Positions 16,896 through 23,928 of a stretch of 26,068 bases of DNA are shown piece after piece. The stretch comes from CAYVTV01 sp964526475 (GTDB lineage: Bacteria > Bacteroidota > Bacteroidia > Bacteroidales > GCA-2748055): positions 1 through 26,068 of the forward strand of contig CAZGKF010000044.1 of the NCBI GenBank assembly GCA_964526475.1, written 5' to 3'. Under the pieces are notes generated by a model. The model made no database searches, was not told the DNA's origin, and saw only the letters and a list, made by a program, of their open reading frames with translations. Each line of letters starts with the position of its first letter. Positions within the stretch are counted from its first letter, which is position 1. A program made the translations under genes and the position numbers.

Positions 16896-19763
16896 TTAAA
16901 AACTTGCAAGGTAAGATGATAGGTTTATTTCCCTGGGAATATCCATTTTTTTTCGAAGCCGGTAGCGGCTAACTTCAGCTCCCCTATAGGAAATATTAAG
17001 GATAGTGGCAATTTCTTTCGTGGAAATATTCATCCTGATAAAGGCACATAGCCTTAAGTCATATGGAGTAAGATCAGGATATTTCTCCTTCAATCGCCTG
17101 AAGAATTCTTCATTTGCTTCATTAAAGTAAGTATCAAAGATTTTATTCTGACGTTTTGAGTCAATCTCTTTTCTAATAAGCTCTTTCAGTCGGATAATCT
17201 TTGCCTTTGCCGCGGAGTTGACGATAAAATCCTGGATATTAATCAGATCTTCATTAACCTTTGTCAGGAACTTATTCTTATTTATAATACCCATTGTTTG
17301 ATTTGCAAGTTCCTTATCCCTGAATAATATTTCATTAATCAATTTCTCGTTTCGCAATTTACTTATCTCCCTTTCAGAAATAAGAGCTTCATGCTGATAT
17401 TTTTCTTCCCTGTCTTCGATCTCCTGTCTGTGTTTTTCCGACTGCCTGAGAATAGACTGCCTGAAACGGTTTAATATGTATCTTGATATTAATAATATCA
17501 AGCCAATGCAAAATAAAATGTATATAAAATAAGCTCCTGTTGATCTGCTCCAGGGTGGTTTGATTGTAAAGGAGAAAGAAGCAGGATCACTTTCCACTCC
17601 ATATACATTCTTTGATTTCACTTTTATTGTATAACTGCCTTCATGCAGCGTAGTAAAATCCTTATAGTTATCATTTGTCCAATGAGACCATTCATCCGAG
17701 AAACCTTTTAGCAGATAACTAAATTCCAGTGGCCCCTCGTTTTCAAAAAATGGTGCAGCGAACTGAAACCTGAACGAATTATTCCGGAAAGGGAACACGT
17801 AATCTGCATTTTCGTCAGCAGCCATGGGATACAACACAGAATCAATATAAGGCAATTCAACCATTGTTATGAATGCCCTGAATTTTACATTATAAAACTT
17901 AGGGATAAGAGGTGCGTAATGCACAAATCCATCTTCCAGACCAATAAATATGTTCTTGTTGTCGTAGGGGTAGATAAACTCGAATTCATTAACATACTTC
18001 TTGTGAAGCTTGCTAAATGGTATAGTAATCCTTGTGTAGGTCATGTCTTCGTTCTCACGTACAAAACCTGACGCTGAATCAGCAATAAACCATATGTTGC
18101 CGGCATTGTCAGTAGCCAGATACTTCAGTTTACCAGAATCTCCAAATATTTGATTCATTTTACCTGACGGCACGAATCTATCACTACCTTTTTCATATTC
18201 AAAAAAACCATTATTTGTAGCTACGAAAATATTTTCACCATACTTAAGCAGGATATTTCCAATCTTAGATGGAAGTCCCTGAAGTTCAGTATAACTAAAA
18301 AGATCAATTACTCTGCCGGTCTCCTTATCCAGTCTTAATCTGAAGACACCTCTTCCACTATGTCCAATCCAAATGTATCCATCCGCATCCTGAAAGAGAT
18401 AGCGGCTGGATTCTTCGAATCCCTCAACTTTCTTATAAAATTTCCATTGATTATTTATTTTCCTGAGCAAAACAATGCCACGGTAATGACCTGCAATCAA
18501 TAGTTCCGGATCGTCCTTGAATGGAACAAATTTCCAGGCGCCTTCTTCGCTACAAATATTTTCAGCAGTAAGTCCATTTATAACAAAAGTACCCTTGTTA
18601 TGTCCACACAACAGTTGTCCGTCGAATTCTTCAAGCGTCCATACCTGGCCGGCAGTATTATTTACAAGCTTAAAATCCCTGACAGGTGCAGAACTTTCAA
18701 ACGGCGTTACGTAAAGTCCCTGGTTTGTACCAAGGTAAAGGTTCCCTTCAAAAACTTTACAACAATAACCCGTTCCTATTTTTTTTGATGCAATATAGCT
18801 AAGAGGTGAGTTTGTTTCAATAAAATCAATTCCATTATCCAGTCCCATCCATAGATTATTGGTACCATCCAGACATAAACTCAGCACCGTATTATTTTGT
18901 ATCCCGACATCAGTATTGAGAATATGCACAATATTGCCCTCCTTATCAGATATTATCAAGCCGTTAAGTATTGTCCCAAAAGCATAATAGTGACCCGGAA
19001 GAATGGTGGCACAATAAAGCCTGTTATTTATAACATATTGGTTAACAGGCGTATCCCATTCTCGTAATTGCCCGTTTTCCAGAATATATATACCATTGTA
19101 AAGCGTTCCTATAAGTATATCATTACCTTCTGTCTCCAATATAGCGCTGATTTCTTTCTCAGCGTGTTGTTGCCAACAGGGCAGTGCTTCCATGCTGCCA
19201 TTTCTAAAATTAAACAACCCGATGCCAGGTTCCTGAATAAGGAGTCTGTTTCCAATCTTAAAGGAAAAGTGGTAACGATTTTCAGGCTCTATGACCTCAA
19301 CTCTTTCGTCTTTATATAAGAAAATGTATTTAAAGCACTGAAAAACTATTCCTCCATCAACTTCATAAATACGCCAAATATCATCAAATTCTTTATGCTC
19401 TTCTGGTACCAGATTCTTAAGGCTATGGAATGTAGAGCCTCTGTTTACATCTCTGTTAATTATGCCAAAGTCATTTATCAATCCGGCATATATGGTATTT
19501 TTACTATCTACCATGACACTTCTTAGAGGTGAACTGGATGATACTCTGGTCAGATCCCATTCTACTCCATTAAAACACAAAAGCCCGTCATTATTTGCAA
19601 AATACATAAACCCATTTTCATCCTGACTGATAGCCCAGTTCTGAGTCCCGGCATAATATTCTGATTTAGGATAGTTCCTGATATTAGGCGTGCCAATGTA
19701 CTTTATCTGAGCGAATATGGATATTGGAAATGAAAGCAATAATGTAAACAGTGCTCTAACCAT
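16896..19763 (-). CDS. Membrane-spanning sensor-regulator: beta-propeller, Y_Y_Y domain, LuxR-type HTH
   Basis: The 955-residue protein has a signal peptide (MVRALFTLLLSFPISIFAQ), then a periplasmic two-component-type beta-propeller (about 25-640, repeats such as DENGFMYFANNDGL, DGTNNLWMGLDNGI and DADGYIWIGHSGRG). A Y_Y_Y domain (about 660-735) is followed by one transmembrane helix (about 743-764), a charged coiled coil (about 765-870) and a C-terminal LuxR/GerE-like helix-turn-helix (about 895-945, LTPYDLRLCAFIRMNISTKE). There is no histidine kinase, receiver or phosphorylation motif, so glycan sensing in the periplasm would act directly on DNA from the membrane. Such one-piece regulators commonly sit beside Bacteroidota glycan loci, and it most likely controls the genes downstream. 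A close start alternative is not evident. Confidence 0.88.
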   Translation of the reverse strand: MVRALFTLLLSFPISIFAQIKYIGTPNIRNYPKSEYYAGTQNWAISQDENGFMYFANNDGLLCFNGVEWDLTRVSSSSPLRSVMVDSKNTIYAGLINDFGIINRDVNRGSTFHSLKNLVPEEHKEFDDIWRIYEVDGGIVFQCFKYIFLYKDERVEVIEPENRYHFSFKIGNRLLIQEPGIGLFNFRNGSMEALPCWQQHAEKEISAILETEGNDILIGTLYNGIYILENGQLREWDTPVNQYVINNRLYCATILPGHYYAFGTILNGLIISDKEGNIVHILNTDVGIQNNTVLSLCLDGTNNLWMGLDNGIDFIETNSPLSYIASKKIGTGYCCKVFEGNLYLGTNQGLYVTPFESSAPVRDFKLVNNTAGQVWTLEEFDGQLLCGHNKGTFVINGLTAENICSEEGAWKFVPFKDDPELLIAGHYRGIVLLRKINNQWKFYKKVEGFEESSRYLFQDADGYIWIGHSGRGVFRLRLDKETGRVIDLFSYTELQGLPSKIGNILLKYGENIFVATNNGFFEYEKGSDRFVPSGKMNQIFGDSGKLKYLATDNAGNIWFIADSASGFVRENEDMTYTRITIPFSKLHKKYVNEFEFIYPYDNKNIFIGLEDGFVHYAPLIPKFYNVKFRAFITMVELPYIDSVLYPMAADENADYVFPFRNNSFRFQFAAPFFENEGPLEFSYLLKGFSDEWSHWTNDNYKDFTTLHEGSYTIKVKSKNVYGVESDPASFSFTIKPPWSRSTGAYFIYILFCIGLILLISRYILNRFRQSILRQSEKHRQEIEDREEKYQHEALISEREISKLRNEKLINEILFRDKELANQTMGIINKNKFLTKVNEDLINIQDFIVNSAAKAKIIRLKELIRKEIDSKRQNKIFDTYFNEANEEFFRRLKEKYPDLTPYDLRLCAFIRMNISTKEIATILNISYRGAEVSRYRLRKKMDIPREINLSSYLASF

Positions 19764-19851
19764 GGTTAAGTATATGTACTGTTAAAAAAGCTTTTTCACT
19801 TTATACCTTCAAACCAAGTTGTACCGTTAAAGGTCATAAGTTAAGACGTAA

Positions 19852-20243
19852 TTATGTAAATTTATTATAAATTTTTTCATAATCCAATTGAAGTTTTCTA
19901 ATGGTAAAGTTTTTCCCGTCATTCATCGGGTTCTCGAAACCGATCTTCTCAAAACTCTCTACACCAAGGACCTCCGGGTATAGAAATTTCTTAATGCCTT
20001 AGATGCGTACTTTCTAGCCGTAATGTACTTACCTGGCTTTAAGTTTTCAATAACGATAATACATTTATTATTTGCTATGATTTTTATCATAATCCTTGTG
20101 TTCATTAAGTCTCTACGGTAATATTTCCTTATCCATTCATTGATGGTACCCGGTTGTAATCAATAAAATCTGGATAACTCTCGTTTTGAATACTTTCCGG
20201 TAATAAGTTCGGATAAAATTTTAGCTTCTTTACCATCCAACAT
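19852..20243 (-). pseudogene. Broken small helix-turn-helix protein gene
   Basis: Reading the minus strand from the ATG at 20243 gives MLDGKEAKILSELITGKYSK and then an in-frame TGA at 20160-20162. After it the same frame continues sensibly (QPGTINEWIRKYYRRDL, later ENLKPGKYITARKYASKALR). A frame change near 19965-19985 is needed to reach the conserved-looking end GVESFEKIGFENPMNDGKNF, which runs to a TAA at 19852. The opening resembles a helix-turn-helix segment of a transposase head or a small regulator. At least one nonsense mutation and one frameshift make it non-functional. The original function is unknown. Confidence 0.5.
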
Positions 20244-20266
20244 ATCAAGAAATTCTCTATTGATGA

Positions 20267-21148
20267 CTAAACAACCGTCCTCTTCCAGCTTCCCTTCGAG
20301 AACAGCCACAAGGTAAATAATCCCACGGCCGTTTCGGAAATGAACACTGCCCAGAAAACGCCTGTCTGTTCAATCCCATGTTGAATGGCCATGAACCAGG
20401 AAAGGGGGATTTGCATGAGCCAGAAGAACACCAGGTTTATATAAGTGGGTGTACGGGTATCTCCGGCACCGTTAAATGCCTGTACCGAAACCATCCACCA
20501 GCCGTACACAAAATAGGAATACGAGAGGATGCGCAGCCATTCCGCCCCAACGGCTATCACTTTTGCATCTTCCGTAAAGAAAGCCATGAGTCCGCTGTTA
20601 TAAAAGAAGAATAAAAGGGAAATTCCCCCCAAAAAGATCATATTATACATTCCGATTTTCCATACAGCCGACTCTGCCCTTGCAGGCTCACCTGCTCCCA
20701 GGTTTTGTCCTACCAGGGTGGCTGCCGCATTGGACAATCCCCAGGCAGGCATGGTAGTGAACATCATGAAGCGTACCGCAATAGTGGCTCCTGCCACCAC
20801 CTCACTGCCCAGTTCGGCAAGTATGCGCACAATAAAGATCCAGGATGTCATCCCCACCAGCATCTGACCAATACCGCCCACAGAGGTTTTCAGTATGTGA
20901 AGCATGACAGCTGCCTGCCAGCGTATCTGTGACAAGGCCACCCGTATGTGTTTCCCTCCCCTGAACAATATATACAACTGGCAAAGCACGCCTGTTCCCC
21001 TGCCTATGTTGGTGGCAATGGCGGCACCTTCAATGCCCAGCTCGGGGAAAGGCCCCCAGCCGAAAATCAATACAGGGTCCAGTACGATGTTGATCCCGTT
21101 GGATATGAATAAAATTCGCATGGCAATGGCGGCATCCCCCGCTCTCCT
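20267..21148 (-). pseudogene. 5'-truncated MATE-family multidrug exporter (C-terminal portion only)
   Basis: An open frame of 284 residues from the ATG at 21121, with family-like sequence extending nine codons further upstream (RRAGDAAIA), matches the middle and C-terminal part of MATE (NorM-like) exporters. GINIVLDPVLIFGWGPFPEL, GLSNAAATLVGQNLGAG and FNGAGDTRTPTYINLVF are typical. Full MATE proteins have about 450 residues and twelve helices; the first third or more is absent and upstream codons run into unrelated sequence and a stop. It is visibly richer in G+C than the flanking genes. It is unlikely to transport, so treat it as a remnant. Confidence 0.8.
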
Positions 21149-21265
21149 GCAACATGTGGGGTTTGATTCTGATTCATTGAATGCAAAGAAATTCTAAATG
21201 AATAACATGATTACCGGCTAAGAACCGATAATATACAAAAAAACAAAAATTCAGGACTGGAACTG

Positions 21266-21910
21266 CTACTTCCAGGCACCCAGGATTGCTCCCATGATGC
21301 TAAAAGCAACCAACATATATCCACCGTTGATGAGCACATATTTCAATGACCTGTTCTCAAACAATGCAACCACACCAATGGCAAGTGCAACCCATCCAAA
21401 TCCGGCAAGGAATCCGGCAGTGATCCCAAAAGCAAAGTCTCCGTGACCGATAAACATTGCTAAGTTAATGGCTATCAGAAGAGTAAGTATAAAAGCCAGA
21501 CCAAATATCTTTCCCATATTAAAAAACCTGCATAAGCCTGTTGCACGATGCATTCGTGCTTTCATTTGATATTTGACCTCACCAACCTGAAACAAGTATT
21601 CACCTTCTATAACGTAGAACCATTCATCCTGAAAAGGATGAATATGCAGAGGTGGTCCACCGTTAGGACTGAGTCCGGTTTGTTCAAATACAGCTAAATC
21701 ATTTTCAGTATCATTTCCAGATATTTTGATGTCGAGCATGTTTTGTGTAACACCTTTCATTTTGTAGTGCTTGCCGAATCTGGCTTCGCCTGCATTCACC
21801 TTAAACCCGTTTTTCGTTCTCATAGGAATTATAGATATGATTTTAGCAAATACAAGTGTAGGTATTATTGCAAGGATTGATATAACAATGTTTCTTCTTT
21901 TCATTTTCAC
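21266..21910 (-). CDS. Chimeric ORF: truncated cupin joined to a truncated DUF1761-like membrane domain
   Basis: The single 214-residue frame has two unrelated halves. Residues 1-28 form a hydrophobic signal/anchor segment, and residues about 33-117 are a cupin N-half with metal-ligand motif HIHPFQDEWFYVIEG (His89, His91, Glu96, Gly103). The second cupin motif is missing. From about residue 119 the sequence changes to a hydrophobic domain (MGKIFGLAFILTLLIAINLA; ALFENRSLKYVLINGGYM; GAILGAW) that looks like the C-terminal two thirds of a DUF1761 membrane protein. The joint lies near 21550-21560. An internal deletion that fused two neighbours in frame is the simplest explanation. Whether the product is made or active is unknown. 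Confidence 0.6.
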   Translation of the reverse strand: MKMKRRNIVISILAIIPTLVFAKIISIIPMRTKNGFKVNAGEARFGKHYKMKGVTQNMLDIKISGNDTENDLAVFEQTGLSPNGGPPLHIHPFQDEWFYVIEGEYLFQVGEVKYQMKARMHRATGLCRFFNMGKIFGLAFILTLLIAINLAMFIGHGDFAFGITAGFLAGFGWVALAIGVVALFENRSLKYVLINGGYMLVAFSIMGAILGAWK

Positions 21911-21934
21911 TTGTTAAGAAAGCTCACAATACCA

Positions 21935-21950
21935 GGTAATTACGATTACC
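21935..21950. promoter_or_regulatory. Short inverted repeat upstream of the cupin/DUF1761 ORF
   Basis: GGTAAT and ATTACC flank TACG, a perfect 6-bp dyad centred about 32 bp upstream of the ATG at 21910. It could be an operator half-site pair or a small hairpin in the leader. No other support exists. Confidence 0.25.
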
Positions 21951-22114
21951 GTATGTTAGCTTTTAGTGCTTATAGTAATTCTGTCAATTAAGATTGGATT
22001 ATTAAGTTGATGGAACTTCTAAAAAGTAAGACAATAAATTTTTTTAAATAGGAGCCTGTAATCTCCTTTAAATATTTTATTTCTGAACAAAAGAAAGAAA
22101 TTTTGATAAATGGA

Positions 22115-22603
22115 TTATTGTTTTAACACCGCCCAGTTTTCAAGCACTGATAGCCAATCGCCATTTTCATACCTATATACCGATGTGATTTTCCATGGAG
22201 CAGCAGGCACCCCATCGAATATTCCCTGATAATGATAATTCACAATCACAATATCATTGTAAACCTGGAATAATGTATCTAACAATTCGAATTTATGAGT
22301 AGGAATCTGCCCCCTGAAAGACTCAAGGTATTTCTTAAGAGCTTCAGAACCAATTATAGGATTTATTGCACCAAGCTCATCTACCCAGACAATGTCGTTT
22401 GCTGCACATTCTAAGTAGCCCATTGGCTCACCTTGGGACCACTTTACAGCTGCCATCTTTAACTTTTCCATAACAGCGGTTTTAGCCTCATTAGCAGTTG
22501 GTAGTTCTGATTCATTGGTACAGGAAACAAAAAAGAAGTGAAACATTAAAAGACAAACTGCGTATCGCAGCAATTTTGTTTTTTTTGAAATTTTTGTTTT
22601 CAT
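22115..22603 (-). CDS. SnoaL/NTF2-like lipoprotein
   Basis: The 162-residue protein has a lipoprotein signal peptide ending in FFFVSC (Cys28). The mature part has the alpha+beta cone pattern of NTF2-like/SnoaL or DUF4440 proteins: an N-terminal helix (NEAKTAVMEKLKMAAVKWSQ), ANDIVWVDELG, then IIGSEALKKYLESF and alternating strands ending in ITSVYRYENGDWLSVLENWA. Such proteins are diverse small-ligand binders or enzymes, so no activity can be named. It is intact and co-oriented with the cupin chimera 204 bp downstream, but the intervening gap and the decay around it give no clear operon partner. Confidence 0.75.
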   Translation of the reverse strand: MKTKISKKTKLLRYAVCLLMFHFFFVSCTNESELPTANEAKTAVMEKLKMAAVKWSQGEPMGYLECAANDIVWVDELGAINPIIGSEALKKYLESFRGQIPTHKFELLDTLFQVYNDIVIVNYHYQGIFDGVPAAPWKITSVYRYENGDWLSVLENWAVLKQ

Positions 22604-22723
22604 AATTAATTTTTTTGGGTTTCATTCAAATTGATAATCTATAAAGTTATTCTATTCCAATGAGAATATAAATTAGTTGCGTTGTTAAATTTGTATTTCT
22701 TTTTCGTATTGGCCACAACGGGA

Positions 22724-22975
22724 GTCTGTGCAAAAACTCATTTCAAACTTAAAGATAGTTCACTTGAATGAAGTGATAGGGTACATTCCAATGTCTTTGG
22801 TTGACGAAGCCTTGGGTGAGACAAAAGTGGTGATATCGTGTTGCTTGCATTTACTCAACTCGGTTCCGGTATGATAACCTTTGATTTTGTTATATACAAG
22901 TTACGAAATCGCAGGAATATAAAGGACTCTCAGCGAAACTGGTTATTAACAATATGGGGAGTTTTTTGCACAGGC
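22724..22975. mobile_element. Miniature insertion-sequence remnant with inverted ends (IS1182-like)
   Basis: The ends are inverted copies: GTCTGTGCAAAAACTC at 22724-22739 and GAGTTTTTTGCACAGGC at 22959-22975 (one substitution and one A-run length difference). Between them, on the minus strand, lies a transposase scrap with the IS1182-type motif KGYHTGTELSKCKQ. The size (about 250 bp) fits an element with most of its transposase deleted, so it could only have been mobilised in trans. Confidence 0.5.
22760..22900 (-). pseudogene. Transposase fragment (IS1182-like)
   Basis: A stop-bounded minus-strand frame of about 46 codons reads KGYHTGTELSKCKQHDITTF and, a few residues on, SPKASSTKDIGMYPITSFK before a TGA at 22760-22762. 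The GYH(S/T)xxE pattern around the third acidic residue, followed by a short beta-strand and V/F-x-P segment, is typical of DDE transposases of the IS1182/IS5 group. Both ends of the gene are missing and a TAA lies just upstream at 22901-22903. Confidence 0.5.
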
Positions 22976-22986
22976 TGACGGTCAAG

Positions 22987-23092
22987 TATAAGCGTAGTGC
23001 GGGATTTTTAGCGATTCGCTTTCAGTCCACCGAATAGTTTATTAGGAACAAAAATGCTCAAATTTATCTGTTCAGCCCGCATTACGTTTATA
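22987..23092. repeat. 17-bp inverted repeat around an 72-bp spacer
   Basis: TATAAGCGTAGTGCGGG (22987-23003) and CCCGCATTACGTTTATA (23076-23092) are inverted copies matching at 15 of 17 positions. The right arm includes the stop codon of the remnant gene that ends at 23088. It could be the ends of another small element or a dispersed intergenic repeat. Confidence 0.45.
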
Positions 23093-23293
23093 CATTGGCA
23101 ATAGTACTTTTAAATTTTTCATTCAAGTTCCTTATGAAGGTTTTGTGCTTAACAAGCTCATTTAAATTGGTTTTAAATCCTCTTTTGTTATTGGAATCAA
23201 CTCGGAATCGAAACTGTCACCTGAGAACATATTCTCAATTCTATTTATTAATTTATCAATCTCGATATCAATATGTTGAACTTTATTTGCCAT
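23088..23293 (-). pseudogene. Remnant of a small conserved-looking gene, frameshifted
   Basis: A minus-strand ORF starts at ATG 23293 with MANKVQHIDIEIDKLINRIE, continues through SGDSFDSELIPITKEDL and ends after 43 codons. A second frame then reads NELVKHKTFIRNLNEKFKST to a TAA at 23088-23090. The opening has an ordered, coding-like composition and resembles the N-terminus of a recurrent Bacteroidota hypothetical protein, but the body is missing. The two pieces may be one frameshifted gene or two fused scraps. The opposite-strand frame over the same DNA looks like a shadow. Confidence 0.4.
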
Positions 23294-23842
23294 GTTGCTA
23301 ATTTACTAAAAATCATTGAGAATCTCGCTTATTTGCAGGGTTTTGTTGCATAGATTTTAGCCCGGCGGGTGCAATGAGTTGAGCTTGCTGAAATTTAGTT
23401 CAACATGAATATTTTGGTAGCCCGTGAATTCAGAACAGTATTTTAAGCTACAACGTAGCGAAATATTTAACCGCAAAGCGCCCAGAGAATAACAGTTTAC
23501 AAATCCGTGACGATTAGGGCTCTTTCTCAAGACGCTTTGCCTATGTCGTTACAAATGACAAAAAGAATTGGCACGCGTATCATCCCGATAAGTATCGGGA
23601 ACGAGCCAGCGGAACATTATTTCCAAACATAAAACAGGCTCCATCAATATTAAATTTTAATAAAATAATAGTGAATTTCATGTTAAATGGGTAGGAAGGG
23701 AATTATTATTATAAAAGCCAATTCCATGAGCAGAATCAAAATAAGGTTTACATATTGTGTTAAATATTAATGATTTGATCTCATTCGATTACCGAACCAA
23801 CATGTTTAAGAAAATGTTACTAATTAAAAATACCAGATGTGT
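23294..23842. other. Long intergenic stretch with a perfect hairpin palindrome; no gene seen
   Basis: No ORF with coding character was recognised on either strand. The stretch contains a perfect 8-bp-stem palindrome, TCCCGATAAGTATCGGGA, at 23583-23600 and short repetitive-looking motifs (for example AACCGCAAAGCGCCCAGAGA near 23470). It looks like accumulated intergenic repeat debris between the decayed region and the LRR gene. Confidence 0.45.
23583..23600. repeat. Perfect short palindrome
   Basis: TCCCGATA and TATCGGGA form an exact 8-bp stem with an AG loop. It has no U-run on either side, so it is more likely a dispersed palindromic repeat unit than a terminator. Confidence 0.4.
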
Positions 23843-23905
23843 CTGATAGAATAGTATCATAGCCCATGTAACACTTAGCAGTGTTATGCGTATATTGTCT
23901 ATCAG
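23843..23905 (+). promoter_or_regulatory. Nested inverted repeats in the leader of the LRR gene
   Basis: An inner hairpin, TAACACT-TAGC-AGTGTTA (23869-23886), is enclosed by an outer inverted pair, CTGATAG (23843-23849) and CTATCAG (23899-23905). The outer arm ends 23 nt before the ATG at 23929. It could fold as a two-tier structure in the 5' untranslated RNA or act as an operator. Confidence 0.35.
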
Positions 23906-23928
23906 TAAACTTTTTAAAACTCAACACC

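Noticed and set aside
16896..19763. Hybrid two-component histidine kinase
   Set aside because: No H-box, ATPase or receiver motifs occur between the transmembrane helix and the HTH; only a coiled coil is present.
22041..22070. AGGAG...CTCCT hairpin downstream of the SnoaL-like gene as terminator
   Set aside because: Five-base stem with an 8-nt loop, and the tract following it in the direction of transcription is A-rich rather than U-rich.
23095..23301. Plus-strand 68-codon ORF
   Set aside because: Composition is hydrophobic and low-order; the opposite strand reads as coding-like protein remnants over the same bases, so this is a shadow.
23881..23928. Upstream GTG start for the LRR protein
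   Set aside because: It would put 16 residues ahead of a clear Sec signal peptide, and the DNA there forms part of an inverted repeat; the ATG at 23929 is the better start.
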